From Cristatella mucedo (lineage: Eukaryota > Bryozoa > Phylactolaemata > Cristatellidae): a DNA stretch of 64,000 bases. Below the pieces are notes generated by a model. It did not search any database and was not told the DNA's origin. It saw only the letters and a program-made list of their open reading frames with translations. The stretch is taken from NCBI GenBank assembly GCA_009760855.2, contig WPIO01000199.1, positions 126,001 to 190,000 of the forward strand, read 5' to 3'. The translations under genes were made by a program, and so were the position numbers. Shown here piece by piece: positions 14,218 to 27,040 of the stretch (position 1 is its first letter; each line of letters starts with the position of its first letter).

Positions 14218-14323
14218 CACGTTTGCAGCCTGGATCGTCTTGAGCACGTCCAATGAGCGATATTATACTAGGCAGCAGCACCCAGACGACTGAAGACAGG
14301 CGAGCTCGAACGTAGTCGACCAT
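14218..14323 (-). CDS. First coding exon: signal peptide of the TNFR/FN3 gene
   Basis: The ATG is in good Kozak context ('gagATGG': G at -3 and +4). The exon encodes 35 residues plus one base: an N-terminal segment with two arginines ('MVDYVRARLSS'), a hydrophobic core ('VVWVLLPSIISLIG') and a likely cleavage after 'GRA' before 'QDDPGCKR'. This is a textbook secretory signal. The exon ends in phase 1 at a near-consensus donor, 'AACGTG|gtaagt', the usual phase after a signal peptide and the phase of the exons downstream. It marks the 5' end of the gene carrying the TNFR and FN3 exons. Alternatively an internal acceptor ('ctgtcttcag') could start the exon at 'VVWVLLP', which would remove the ATG. 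Confidence 0.72.
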
Positions 14324-14659
14324 CTCGTTTATCTGCACTGAACAATGTTGGCTCTGCAGGCGTCAGCAGCTACGAAGGTGGCAAGCCTGTGGCTCAGCCT
14401 AACCACCACGATGTCACCAAATCGTCTTAAATTACCGTGGGGTATAGGGTATCCAGTTTGCCAGTAAACTGGAGCCAAGATTCACTTGTGGTGGTAACTG
14501 CAATGCCTGAGCCCCCAACTAAAATTTTCCCCCTAGCCCGTACTTCTGTAGCCCTGTTGATGTCCTAAATTGGTCATCAATCGTTCGCAGCTCCAGCCAA
14601 TCAATTAACTAGAGGAGGCTCACTATTCCTAGGACTACCGGGGCTTGGCTTGCTTGAAG
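14324..14659. other. Upstream of the signal-peptide exon; no promoter recognised
   Basis: No TATA box or other promoter element can be supported. The in-frame sequence just before the ATG has no stop for at least 25 bases, so the 5' UTR length is unknown. Confidence 0.3.
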
Positions 14660-15260
14660 CTTTGTGCTACTCTCTGCCACCGATCCGCTTGCTAGACTAG
14701 ATCGCCACTTTTTGCCGACCGACACCGGCTCCCAGTCAAGCAACGGATCGACTTCAAGGTTCTTTCACTTACTTCTAGGTTTCTTTATCCTCCGGCTTGA
14801 GCTTAACTGTCAGATCTACTCCCCACCAGGCGGAGCATAGTATTACCAGCGTTTCACAATCTAATCGTGTATCTATTCCTCAAAGAAAAATCAAATCACT
14901 TGGTGACCTTGACTTTCGCTCTTTTGCTCCTGAAGACTGGAATTCATTACTACCCGGGGAAACTACATGTCCTTATTTGAACGTTTTAAAAGTAATGCCA
15001 AAACGCATCTGTTAGACAGATCATTTAGTGACCATTTGATTCGTCCTGTCTCTTTCCTATTCTCCTGCCACATACCATATCAGCATGTCGACCATGTGAA
15101 TGCCACGGCTAACGATATCATGCTTGCTGCAATTGAGCATACATCCACTAACCATTCAATCGCGATACCTTTGCAGTAACTTTCAAGTACCTAGAAAGAA
15201 ATTGAGTTATATTTTGGTGCTATAATAAGTTTTAACTATTATTAACTATTCTCTCGTTAG
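14660..15260 (+). mobile_element. LINE family B, 3' part
   Basis: It reads 'ACACCGGCTCCCAGTCAAGC', the block before 'IDFKV..LTF', then the C-terminal 'FAPEDWNSL' block of the L2-like RT ORF. It ends with the family tail 'acctagaaagaaattgagtt' and a 'ggtgctataataag' end. Frameshifts are present. Confidence 0.7.
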
Positions 15261-16077
15261 TTCGATGTCTATTATCTATAATCTAATAGGCTGAGTTAAT
15301 CTTACTCTGCCACCTGTTCCCTACCAATTAAAGAATTTCATGTTCCTTTTCTTAAGGTTTTTCATTTAAATTTGCTAAAGCTTTCCACAGTTCATTTTAC
15401 ATGTATCGTGTATTCAAATTTGTAACGGCACCAAATTATGTTGTTAGATAATTATTCTCTCAAATATGCACACCAATGCACGTGAAGTTTTTCTATTTCG
15501 AATTTTTTCTATTTGGCTCTTTCTGGTTTCCTTTTCACCGAATCTCTTTCTCTGACTCGTTTACCCTCAATGATTCTTCAGTTCATTCAACTTGCGTTTC
15601 ATTCCATTTGTCAAATCTTTATCTCCCCACCCTCTCTTTTTTCTGCTTTCCCGTCATCCCTTTAACAATCCATATTCGCGTGCAATAAATCAGCTTGAAT
15701 AATTTTTAGTCAATGTGTGCATGACATAGGGTCTAAATGCAGAGAGATTTGTATGAACCATAAATAACACGAAATCATGGTAGCAGCATTTTTAAGGTAT
15801 TGATATCCAGCATTACCTAGGTCACTTTTAGATGGACTTGTCCGGATAGAATTCAGTTCCGGGTCATCTGGCTTAGGAGCCAGACGTAATCATATCATGC
15901 CCGTATTATGTGTAGCACCTAATTCATGCCAGTCTGACATAGATTGAAGAGCTTCTGAATATTCTGTAAGTGAAGCAGCAGCTAGTGCAGAGCCGACGGT
16001 GCGTGCAGCAGCACAGGCTGCACGGATTGCAACATCTGCACCGGCCTTTGTAAAGGGTGAACAAGACGAATGGCACA
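15261..16077. other. Non-coding, AT/TC-rich
   Basis: Contains a TC-rich stretch (15.49-15.66 kb). No gene or named repeat is recognised. Confidence 0.35.
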
Positions 16078-16240
16078 TGCCGAATATAGCACAGTGGTAA
16101 AGTTGCTCGCCCCGATCAAGGTGTTGCCGAGATAGTGGCTCGAGCCTTGAGCCACGTGTGAAGTGCCTGAATAGAGATTAAGTTCTCCAAGGGAGCAATG
16201 CAAATTAATTGTAAATATAAATAAATAAATAAATATCTCA
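16078..16240 (+). mobile_element. SINE-like repeat with LINE-B-type tail
   Basis: The head looks tRNA-derived: 'tagcacagtggtaaagttgc' fits an A box and 'gtggctcgagcct' fits a B box about 40 bases later. The 3' end, 'tgcctgaatagagattaag' then 'ttctccaagggag', is shared with LINE-B 3' ends (15.19, 39.05 kb) and with the insertion at 59.8-60.0 kb. A tRNA head with a LINE-like tail is how many SINEs borrow a partner LINE's retrotransposition machinery. It ends in (AAAT)n. Confidence 0.55.
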
Positions 16241-17034
16241 AGACACTGTTGTTTGCTCATTCCCTGACTAAGGAATCGGCCATTTTAATGTTTCTGATAT
16301 TAATAAACGATCAATATTAGTATTTATATGTCTGATGTTTATAACATCAACGTAGATTTTTCTTTTTTTTTTTAATTTGCCAGATCTTTTTCAGTAGTTC
16401 TGCAACGCCCTCTTTCTCTCTTTGCTTCCCTTGCAGATCTGATTGGCACCAATTTTGATTTACATTGGACCCCTTTTAGCTGCTGCACATGATGGTTAAC
16501 TGCACGGTAAACAATGGCAGCTGAGAAGCACACGAAGCTTTGTATGAATACTTACATGTCGGCAGGAAACCCTCAGTCGTAAATTATCCGTTGATGCGAC
16601 TATGAACTCGGCTGCAGATCTTAAGCCAATTTCTTGACTTCCTGCTTGGCCACAAGAGTGCAAATTCCAGCCTCCGACAACAGCAATGAAGTACGCAATA
16701 CTCTGACCGTTACTGTCGTCAGCTTGTTCCCATGCTGCTTTTTTTTCTCGCCCTGTCAGTCGGTTCGGTGAATCAAATTTGCTGACGCCATTTTGAAACC
16801 GTATTCTTCGGTTTGCTTGATTAAAAAGCCATCCTACGTTAACCTCCCGAGAGGATGCTGTATCTCACACACTTACCGAATAGCATTCATAGATAAGAAA
16901 TACGTTCCATCAGCGTGATTTTCGTAATAAAACTACGATCTATGATAGATTTGCTATGGGCTGCATGTGGACAGCAAGCCTTCTAGTCTGTGTGAGCTTA
17001 GTGCTCTGAGCCAGAGCTACGTGCACGATGCTCA
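16241..17034. other. Non-coding
   Basis: No exon or repeat recognised apart from a poly-T run near 16370. Confidence 0.35.
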
Positions 17035-17365
17035 TCCGTTGGCAACAGAAGCTTTAGCTCTGCAAGTCCTAGACGGTGGAACTTGCTTCCACGATTCTTA
17101 CGCAACGACGAGTACTCTCCTTCGGCAGACTAGGGCACATCCTTTCTAGCCACCTTTAGCTGAAGCTTTCGTGTTAGTTCACTTTAACCTCAACTTTCAC
17201 TGTCCTGACCAAACTTTTCTTCCCACTTTCTTTGTGCTGCCTGAGATGGAGCAGGTTGGCTACCAAATTCATACTGAAAGCTGATTTGGCGGCCAGTGAG
17301 CTATGTAAAACTCTCTTACGTCACAACTGCATAATCTGCCTGGCTTTAAAGAACTACAGTCGGAG
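17035..17365 (+). mobile_element. LINE family A, diverged 3' fragment
   Basis: Shares 'acagaagctttagctctgca', 'ttccacgattcttacgcaac' and the later 'ctcttacgtcacaac' block with other LINE-A copies. It is more diverged and shortened in the middle. Confidence 0.65.
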
Positions 17366-17722
17366 ATGCAACCACAACAACAATCACAAGCGACATAGAG
17401 ACGAGATTATCAGCAATATAGAGAGTCCCCAGCAACACTGAGATAGATAATCGCCGATATAAAGACACAGTAGATAGTTTCTAGTAGAGAATGGGAGTTT
17501 GGTCAACATTAAAGTAATACAGATAAAGTGATGTATACTATTAAAGTGAACGACACTTGCTGATATAATGAACTTGGCGGCTTTAAGAAATATTTGATAC
17601 AAAGTTTCAGATATAGTGGAGTAGCAGCCATTGAATGCTAGAGTGGAGTATTTATGTGAAACTTCTATTTGCTTACCACAGAGATCATTTTCTTTTACTG
17701 AGTGATCAGAGGATCCTCCACA

Positions 17723-18028
17723 ATGACCGAGTCAAAACGACGCGGAAGTGAGAGGGCAATCGCCAAGCAAAAGTCTCTGACCGAGCTTTGCTCGACTATT
17801 CAATACCTAGCTGAGACAATTGGGAAAGAGCTTAGCTGTATTAGGCGTGGCACCGTGTGCCATTACGGTAAGGAATTAATACCATTTCTAGGTCACCGGA
17901 TGGGCAGCCCAGTCAAGTTTAAATGCCGAAAAGATTCCATACGATTATTGCTGGACATAGCTATGGCGGTGGTTGACAGTACAGCCAACAGGAGTCAGCC
18001 GCTCCAGCAGGTAGCTGACCAATTCTAA
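17723..18028 (+). CDS. Hypothetical 101-residue ORF
   Basis: The ORF starts at ATG 17723 and stops at 18026-18028. It is basic at the N terminus ('MTESKRRGSERAIAKQK') with no recognised domain, signal or membrane segment. A plus-strand donor-like site 'TTACG|gtaagg' near 17868 sits inside it, so it might be part of a spliced gene or of an unrecognised transposon. It is in the opposite sense to all recognised host exons. A chance ORF is quite possible. Confidence 0.2.
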   Translation: MTESKRRGSERAIAKQKSLTELCSTIQYLAETIGKELSCIRRGTVCHYGKELIPFLGHRMGSPVKFKCRKDSIRLLLDIAMAVVDSTANRSQPLQQVADQF

Positions 18029-18679
18029 TAGTCGAATTAAACCCAGAGCCTCCCAGCTTCCTCTTAAGCTCTTTCTCACTCACTATACTGGTGCTCCTCT
18101 CTGGCTCACTGCTCCAGGACAAAAGAGTTTTTGCCCGCAGAGCAGTTCTCGTTCGCACTAAAATTAAGCCAGCAAGGCCAGCAAGAAACTACGTATGTAG
18201 TTCTCAATACGCGGCTAAGAGTCGTGCATGATTATGCTCGCGTGGACAGATCGCCTGGTGTTGCTTGACAGTCAATTCTGTTATTGACCATACTCATCTG
18301 AGACATGAGGTCCTAGAAAACGATTTAGTTCTTTTTCCGGCTAATGGCCTGGTCGGTCAAATGCGAGTGAGCATTTTAAGTCTCAGGGCCTCGGCCATGC
18401 TGAGACGACCGGCGTAGACAGACTGATGTAGATTCAATGGATGTTTGCCTAAGGCGAAGCCATGCTCCAGAGCCAGGAGGCCGTCGCGCACAGTGAGCGT
18501 CAGGAAAATGCTCGTCTGTCATAAACAACCGACCATTTTTGCTGATTTTTCCAGCACCTGCCAGTTGGAGAGTGGTAGTAAATCGCTAAGGTAAATCTGT
18601 GGCTAGGTACACTAGACCAGGTAATCTCGTCCAGGTTATAAACAGATGGCCTGTCAATTCGTCGTTCTTTTTAAGTTTT
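18029..18679. other. Non-coding
   Basis: Nothing recognised. Confidence 0.3.
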
Positions 18680-18985
18680 ATTGAGCATAACTTCTCATCG
18701 AGCTGCACTGGCTTCCTATCAAGCAGCGTATCAACTGCAAGTCTTCGTCACTGACATTTTAGGTCGATTGATTCGTCTGCTACCAACTAACAATCCAAAA
18801 TACTTCATACTCTGGTCTCAAATGGTAACTCCACTCTTCTGACTCAGGTCGTTAAGGTGTGCCAACAACTGACCTCAAATACTTTGGAGACCATGCAGTC
18901 ATTTTTCAACTATGCCAAACATAGAACTCAAGCCAGACTTGGGCATTGACGTTACGTGACGTAAAAGCAGTTTAAAAAGATGCTA
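18680..18985 (+). mobile_element. LINE family B, short fragment
   Basis: Contains 'gagctgcactggcttcctat' followed by 'caagcagcgtatcaactgca', the L2-like block that reads 'LHWLPIKQRI'. Downstream similarity fades, with a partial 'ctcaggtcgttaagg' end. Confidence 0.55.
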
Positions 18986-21462
18986 GAAGCTTACTACTTC
19001 CTCCCACCATGTGTGCACTGTCAGTTTGAATTGTACTTGGTTTTGATTTTGCATGATGTAACTGTTCACATGCTTTTTTTGCACAATATGGAGAGTGTCT
19101 TGAAAAAGATTCACTTTTATTACGGTGCTTGGCATCTTTTTTTTTATTATTATCGCAATAGGCATAGGATTATACTCAAACGGTTATATCCCTTTGGTAT
19201 TCACACTTGCCAGAAAAACATTCTCCATGTAAGACCTTTGAAGCCAGCAAGACTGAGGTGAATGCCTTCGTGAAATCTCTAGAATGTGTGGCTTTTTCTT
19301 GGTTTAGTACTTTGAGTGCTTTAATGACTTATGAAAAATTTCTTCTGTGAGGAAAGCTTAAACACCAATACGTGGCTAGGCTAATTTCGTGAAAGACTGA
19401 TGACCAAACGAGAAATGAAATGGTAGCAACAACAACGGTGACTAGTTCTCTGTCAAGCACTCAATATCCAGATAATAACCACGCCGCCTGATTAATGATT
19501 TCGCGGAGCGTGTTTGTAATAAATGTAGGTGTATTAAACAAGGTTTTGGTATTTCGAGCTAGAAAAACCACAACAATTGTAATACTTTCAAGTGTATCTA
19601 TCACTAGTCCTGTGAATATATCGCCATCATTATCTCAGCCTATCATTTAAAAAAGCATTCAACTATGCACTTATTATATCTTTTCAGTGTTGTCCTAATT
19701 TGTTTAATTTAACCTTGAAGCTATAAATGAGCTATTTACTTAAAAAGAAAGCTATATTATGTGTACCAGAAATAAAGCTCTTTTTGAGCATGCCGTACTA
19801 CAAAATTCCAATATTTCAAGTTTATAGCAATTAAGAGGTACACTTACAAATTATGCAGCTCATCAGAAAGTTCCGAAAAGTAGCTATAATACAAAAGTTG
19901 ATATTTATCCATGACAAAATTTAAGTCAACTCATGTTGATAAGCTGTAAGCCGCCAGGCTAGTTCTAATGCACTGAAATAGCACATAAATCGATCAACAG
20001 CAAAAGACGCTCATTAGGAACGCCAAATAATCTCTGGAACCTAGTCGCAATTGAAAGTGTTACCACTATGACCTGCATTACTTATCCATTAGCGATAACT
20101 TCGAAAACTTTCCTTGAAATAGTGTGTTTCCAAAATGCTCACTTATAATGGGTTTCAACCAGGTGTTGAAAAGAAAATTATTACAGAGTGGTTTTAAGAA
20201 AACGTACACGTGAAAATAATGGCTTAACCACAACGGTTAACAGAAGATTCGTGCGATTCTAGTACTTAGTATGTGCCAAGAGGTCACGTGTAGTTCCAAC
20301 TTTTAAATACACGTCTGGGACAGTAAGGCAATCACTTTTATTCATCACCTGCTCTTGGCATATGCTTGGTAGGCTGCCGTTATTGAAACTATAAGGTTTG
20401 CATCTGGTCTCAGGCTCGGATATTAAGCTTCAATAACCAAACCAGATTAAATTGTCAACTACGTGAATCCACGGCAATCAGAAATGGCCTATTGTATGTT
20501 AATATCGAGATGAGCTCTTTCTTTTCAGCCCACTAATGCTCCCAATCACAAAATTCTAAAGTGAGCTAAGACTATGCCGTCGGCAAACTGTGTCTGGGAA
20601 GCGACCGAGAGTCTATTATTGAACGCTTGTCAAACTTTTGAGTGTGCGATAGCACAGCACAACTGCTTCCAAGCCAATCACATGTTAAATCGTCGAAGGT
20701 AGGGACTGTTTTGTAAACTTTAGATGTACTTTGACAGAGCTCATTACCTCGGCAATGGCAAAGATAGGAATAGCTTTAAGCGGAGTGAAGAAATCAATTC
20801 GTCCTCTTACCGAAAAATATAACGTGGCATGTTTTGGTGATTTGATGAAGCTTAGTCACCCAGATGCCTTCAGCCGAGGGTCAATGTCAGGGGATAATGT
20901 ACTGTTGCATGGGCGTGCTTAGCCTAAAAAGGTGTCGTTGTCAAGCACCTCATCATAATCCTAGAATCTAGTTCTAATTCAGAACGCACGATAGCATGCT
21001 GTGTACATTTTTTGATTGTTGTAATTGTAAAGCCTGTGACGATGAGAAATTATCGCAGAATATTGAAGGAAGTCTGTAAACAATATTTCTGATTCCGCTG
21101 TAACTCAAATGACGGTTATAAACTTGCTGCGTCATCTTCTATTCCTTGTCCAATCAAGCATTCAAGTTAAGGAATATAGTCCTGTAGCAGCCGATAATAG
21201 TAAACATTTGAGAGGTTCGATACAGGTGAGGCTCAGAAAAGGTCGTAACAACTAAGCTACTTGGGATGTCTAATGAGCTTATCAAGTAAAGTAGTACATT
21301 CAACGCATTTTAGACCATTCTCTTTTTATTTTTTCTACACCAACATTGTTTTGCACAACAATAAAGGTTAAAACTTAAGCAAAATACTAGCGAGGGGGCA
21401 GCAGTCGTGGAGGCAGCGGCTCTCCTGTGCGGCCGGCTTGGATGAGGTGGACAGCACTACAG
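18986..21462. other. Long non-coding stretch
   Basis: AT-rich with no supported exon. A 63-codon plus-strand open frame at 20731-20922 has no domain and is not called. Confidence 0.35.
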
Positions 21463-21985
<523 letters not shown>

Positions 21986-23064
21986 AGAAATGAGAGTTGT
22001 CTAGGCATAAATAGACAGAGAGATTAAACGGATAATAGATTCTTAGCACTTTAAATAAATGACAAAAATAAATTTGAATAGTATACAATAAAGCAAAACA
22101 TGTGTATTGATTTAGACAGAGCAAATTGAAAGCAATAGGATGTGAATTTTTACTTAAAGATAACTTAGGAGTTTTGATAAATGGAGTTGGCTAATTAAAA
22201 GGAATGCGCTTCCACGACGTCTCAGTTCATGCTACGTGATCACGGTCACATGATTCTTAGCAGGTCGCTCTTTTTTGAGCGCAATTTACTGAGTACAGAA
22301 GCATGCCTCTGAGTTACCGCGTACATAGCTTGCGACGCCGAGTGCTTGCGAGGGAAAGCAGTTCGCCAGAAAGGCTCATTTGACGATGCCGATAGTGCTA
22401 ATGTCGTAGCTCCGATAAAGGCTTCCTTTTTGAATAGTACTCTAGAGTCGCAGGAGCAGAACACGAGCTATAGGGGGAAGCTTTTTTTTACAAATTTACT
22501 TGCTTCTCTGGGACGTCGGGAAAGCTAATTAGCGGTCAGCATTGCTGACGTTCGGACGTATTCGACCGTATGACTGCCGCGGAGTTAGCGGTGGCCGATT
22601 ATCAACGCCCTGCAACGATATGAAAAAGCGGTTTGTTCAGTCATTACAAGATTTTATTCAGCCATTTATTCGACGCTTGACCTGATATTCACTTTTACTC
22701 CTGCATTAATTTGTGTCCAGCAAGCGGTTGGGTTGTGACTGCTAATGCAGCGACTACCGTGGCCATTGCAGTTGTGACCCTTGCAGAGGAGGTGTCTTTG
22801 CAGACGCCTGTCCCGAGGTGCTGCTCAAGTTTTTACTCCAGCACTCTTTTACTGACCGGGATGCCAATATATAGCTTCCGCATTGCTGCAAGCCTGACTG
22901 TTTATTATAACATGCTCCGAGGCATTTGAAAATTATAAAACGATGAGAGCTCGTTACGCTTTTTGATCATGTCAGGTGGCCACCGGACGAAATCAAGTAT
23001 TCCTTTCTGTGCAGCTGGCGGCACTGAGAGGTCAAGTGAACTTTAAAATACCTAGGACGCCGCC
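21986..23064. other. Non-coding with a small cysteine-rich open frame
   Basis: On the minus strand around 22710-22830 one frame reads 'LCKGHNCNGHGSRCISS', which superficially resembles an EGF-like loop. No flanking splice sites of quality were seen, so it is not called. The 22.2-22.6 kb part is relatively CpG-rich. Confidence 0.3.
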
Positions 23065-24120
23065 GCAACGCGTTTCTACTTGAGTTAGCTCTGAATTTTC
23101 ATTTGTCGCGTTCAGATTTTCTTGCTGTGAATCTCAGGTAAAAAGCATGCGTATTTGCACGTATATTCATCGCGAGGAAGTTTTATAAATATATGCGTTC
23201 GTTCGCACAGAACTCTAGGGTTAGGATAAGTGGATTTTTCATTGCGACCTAACGTTGAGGCTAAAAACCCTTTGTTAGCAACTGCACGATTAGTCTCCAC
23301 ATGAAGTTGGTTCAGGTAAGGGACCAGGGGTCAGAGGTTACTCGCTGTGGTTACATGGTGTGGTCAAAGGTTCTCAGCTCAAGTTAATCCTTTTGGGCGT
23401 CCTGTATTACGCTAGGCGGCATCCGCTTGCTGAGTACTTTTAAATTACTGCAGCCTCTTCGTCTTTGATTCGAGCTATAATCAACCGTTCAAAAAAAAAA
23501 GTTTCAACCTTTTCAAAAAAAACAGCAAACTTAGGCGGTGTGCAGCCTTGCTCATTCGGTGGTTGAATCTTGATCCAAATCGTTAAGTGCGACTTCAACC
23601 TATCGCCCGTCTATTTCTGCCCAAAGGCTTGGAGAAAATGAAAGTCGTGTGCGTTTCCGTTTGAGTCAGCGGTGAATTTTCATTCACCCTGTCCAGATTT
23701 TCTCGTTGAAATTCTAAGGTAACATGCTTGAGTATTTACATGTAATTTAACGATAGGAAGTTGTATGACTGTAAGCGTTCATTCGCACAGAGCTCTGAGA
23801 TTAGGATAACTGGATTTGCTAATGAAACTTGAAGTTTAAGCTAAATAACCTTGTGATAGCAACAGAAATATTCGTGTATAAGTGAAATTGGGTAGGGCAA
23901 ATGACCAGGGGTCAGATGTTACTAGCTGGTTCGGAGTTCAAAGTAATTTTTCGGGCGTCCTGTTGTTCGCCAGGCGGTATCTGTTTGCTAAGCACTTTTA
24001 AATTATTGCTGCCTCTTCATCGAAATGCAGCTTTGCTCATTCGGTGGTTGAATCTTGATCCAAGTCATTAAGTGTGACTTCGACCTATCGCTGGTCTATG
24101 ATTACCCAAAGGCTTAGAGA
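23065..24120. repeat. Tandem direct repeat, two units of about 475-575 bp
   Basis: Unit 1 (about 23065-23645) and unit 2 (about 23646-24120) align from 'gaattttcattyrbc' through 'gttcgttcgcacagaactct', 'accaggggtcaga', 'gggcgtcctgt' and 'gctcattcggtggttgaatc' to 'cccaaaggctt'. Unit 1 has an extra A-rich insertion near 23490-23520. Unit 2 runs into the end of the Gypsy integrase remnant, so this is probably the 3' region of that element, duplicated. Confidence 0.75.
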
Positions 24121-24513
24121 GAAATAAAATCTTGCGCAATCTGAGCACAAGCAAGCATCTATGACGTGATGAGGCCACATTGAGCGGTCAATTTTAGCTG
24201 CTGTACCTCGGATTACAAAGCGCCTACACGCGATGCTCGACAAAAGAATTAAAAGCTTCAGCGTGTTCATCGCATCGCTTCTAGGCGCAAGCGATGGTGA
24301 CTCATGCCTGACATGGTTGCAATGCGGGCAGCTATGGCACACCGATTCTATGTCATTACCTAAAACCGACCAACAGAGGTAATTTCTAGCAGTTGCTTTC
24401 AATTTATTTACGTCGAGATGGCCATCGCGAAGCTCATGAAAAAGCTGGAGATAGAGGATAGTGGGTATGGCTAGTCTTGTGCTATGGAGCAGAGCCTCAT
24501 CTTTTACTGCCAA
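24085..24513 (-). pseudogene. Gypsy integrase zinc-binding (H2C2) remnant
   Basis: This open segment carries the HHCC motif of retroviral-type integrases: 'LFHELRDGHLDVNKLKATAR' gives the two histidines and 'VCHSCPHCNHVR' the cysteine pair. The DDE catalytic core expected next is absent; the segment runs into the tandem repeat. Integrase would insert element cDNA into the genome; this one is clearly inactive. Confidence 0.8.
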
Positions 24514-25526
24514 CTCCTTTCTGCAGTTGCATTATGGGTGATGGCCAATGAAGAAATACTTTCCGATATCCTCTCATTGTTGCATATTGAGCTCAGTCCC
24601 TTTTCGGTCGCCTCTGAGTGCTGCCCAAACCATTTTCATAGTGGCCGGAAGCATATCAAAATGGTCAGCCTGAAACCAACCTGTCTCCTGACAGGGGTCT
24701 GCATCATATGGATGTGGTAGTCGCTAGATTCCATAAGTGTTAACATGATCTTCTGACTGCCTGTTCTCGATGCTTTGTGGTTGCAGATAACGAATCCAAG
24801 CAATGCTGCATTGGTGCAGCAGCAATAGGCTAGATGCTAGTTTTAATGCCGAGGATCAGTGGTGAGTGAGTGGTGATTGGGAAGCAGCAGGAACTTCGGT
24901 AAATATAAATTTATATTACAAAAATGAAGCGCCTGTAATTTTTCGCAATGCCTCCTTCTCAATCGGCGAATACTTTATTTCGCCAGTGGATTGCCCAGTG
25001 GAAGCAAAGTCGAGTGGCGTCGCTTGCCAATCGGGTAATCAATTAGATAAAATAGCAACCAGTCCCTAAGATGAGGCATTGCTAGCTAGCACGTGCATTT
25101 CATTTGGGCTGTATGCTGCCATGACGCTTTAGGAGTGAATCATTTCCCTAACTCTTTAAAAGCCTGTAGGCAGAGAAAAGCCCATAGCAGCCATCTGCTC
25201 TGCTCTAGAAAAAATGGTACAAGGGCTGGGATAAATGTGCCAGGCTGGGAAAAAACTTTTGATATTATGGAACCATCCTAACAAAGGCCGGAGGCCTCTA
25301 ATATCCGTAGGTGACAGATATTTTTTCATAGCTGCCTCTTTGTTCTCCATTACATGTGTGCCGTTCTTGCTTATTTGATCTTGTCTCTTTGCCCAAAATA
25401 TACTATAGACTATAGAAAAAAGCTCACTTCCTTCTGCAGAAACTCAGATGCCAGAGCCTGGCCGTTCTCCAATATGGAAGCAAGATTACACGTAAGAGGA
25501 GGTTTGGTCTTTTCCTCTCGGAACGG

Positions 25527-25760
25527 TTATCCTGTTAGCACAATGTACCAGGCTGTCCTGAAAAAAGGGATCCCTAGCCTTTTGGTGAATAGTGATAAGA
25601 GAGGCAACAATAAACGGCAAGCGATTGTATGTAAAAAATCCTCGTTCTGGTTGATGTTAACAAAAGCTATGGACACTTCCTCAATCTCCACCTTCGTAAA
25701 TGCAGGAGGCAGTTCCAGCTTTAGGAATACGTTTCGACCGTTTAATTTCTCCTGTAACAC
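25527..25760 (-). pseudogene. Gypsy reverse transcriptase remnant
   Basis: The stretch 'LNGRNVFLKLELPPAFTKVE' followed by 'SIAFVNI' corresponds to the Gypsy RT block with the first catalytic Asp ('FSKLDL...'); here the catalytic aspartate position reads Glu. 'LFTKRLGIPFF' follows, degraded from the 'yk-RLPFG' region. The YxDD motif is lost. Confidence 0.65.
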
Positions 25761-27040
25761 GTCTATCGAATAAAATTATATATCAGTCAATCATAAGCTG
25801 GGAGTTTCGTGTCGCATTTTAGTCCCAATCGAGGGGGATCGAGCCCTCCAGCTTAATTACTGGCACTCCTTAAGTTGCCCATTCCCTCTGCAAGACGTAT
25901 TAAATAACCACCACAAAGATAAATTTATTTAGTTATGCCACTTCCTATTGATAACCCAAAATGGAATAGCTCGTGACTTCAAACGCACGACTACAGCGGT
26001 TTCTCGAGCTTGCAGCTTCGCCTTTACTGCTCTGAACTTACCCAACGTCTAGAGCAAGAGATAATCATGGTGCTCCAGAAGAGCTTCTAAGTCACGATGC
26101 CCAATTCATACATTCGCAGATGCCATCCAGCCGAAATAAGGATAGAGGTTGGAGAATGCACCATATGCTATCGACCAACTAGCGTTACATTGGTTTCGGC
26201 AAGGACGAAAAGTTAAGCCGGGACCTTTTTCGGTTTTAAGCCTGAGAATGAATAGCATCAACAAGAGATATGTCATCAGCAGCACCGTTTGTTCATAGCA
26301 TAATAATTGCATATCCTGTTGTGAGGTCTGTGAGAACCGGCTCGCTTATACTCCTGCATGAACGACCTTGAAATTATCAATGATGAATTGAACTCCATGT
26401 GAAAGAGTTTTCTTTCAATATCTTACCGTAACGTGCAAGGTTTGTAAGTCGGACTTCTCACAGAACGGGATCATGTGACACTTTCCTGACGTCCCCTGAA
26501 TTATTGAACGAAATTGTCTCCCTGGCCATTAACTTTCCGGTCACTCGCATTGAATGCAGATCATTATTTACACGTACTTTTTGAGATGACCATGTAATCC
26601 TCATGCGTGTCATAAGCTGCAGTAATGAAGGTACCTGCTCCGTTCGTGCCCCCTTCAGCCACACGAGGCTCACTCACTGGCAATTGGTTTAGAACAGGGC
26701 CACTCGCACAATGGTCTACCCACGGGAGTTCATACGCAGGGGGCAAATGCCTAGAAAACGTTTCAATTTCTGCGACTTCTTCTTTAGACTTTCCTGCATC
26801 TGTCACGTGGTGTAATAATGTGTCCATTTTCACATGTTTCGCAGCCAATAGCGTTTTTAGAGTGGCCTTTCATGAAAAGCCGATTACCAGCTGGTATTCC
26901 AGAGCTTTCGACAAAAACATTTCGAATCCACAGTGTCAGTTTTAAAGATGGAGGACGACCAAGAGTATCTTGGTGCATTACCTGTTCTTTCATGACAACA
27001 GTGAAACTTTTAGGTCTCAGAGATTTCAATTGGTACATGC

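Larger units (their letters stand above)
24080..27040 (-). mobile_element. Decayed Ty3/Gypsy LTR retrotransposon
   Basis: Read on the minus strand, remnants appear in canonical Gypsy order. A broken zinc knuckle ('GCETCENGHIITPRDRC') lies near 26.79-26.86 kb. A protease-like 'VRVNNDLHSMRV.TGK' is near 26.55 kb. The reverse transcriptase N-terminal block is at 25.53-25.76 kb. An RNase H block ('STGEIKYSPIEKEALRK') is near 24.95-25.01 kb. An integrase H2C2 zinc finger is at about 24.25-24.51 kb. Many stops and frameshifts separate them. LTRs were not identified. Confidence 0.75.

Noticed and set aside
20731-20922. 63-codon plus-strand open frame
   Set aside because: No domain and no splice signals; within chance expectation.
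22700-22835. EGF-like cysteine pattern on the minus strand
   Set aside because: Stops nearby, no acceptor and donor, and only part of the cysteine pattern.
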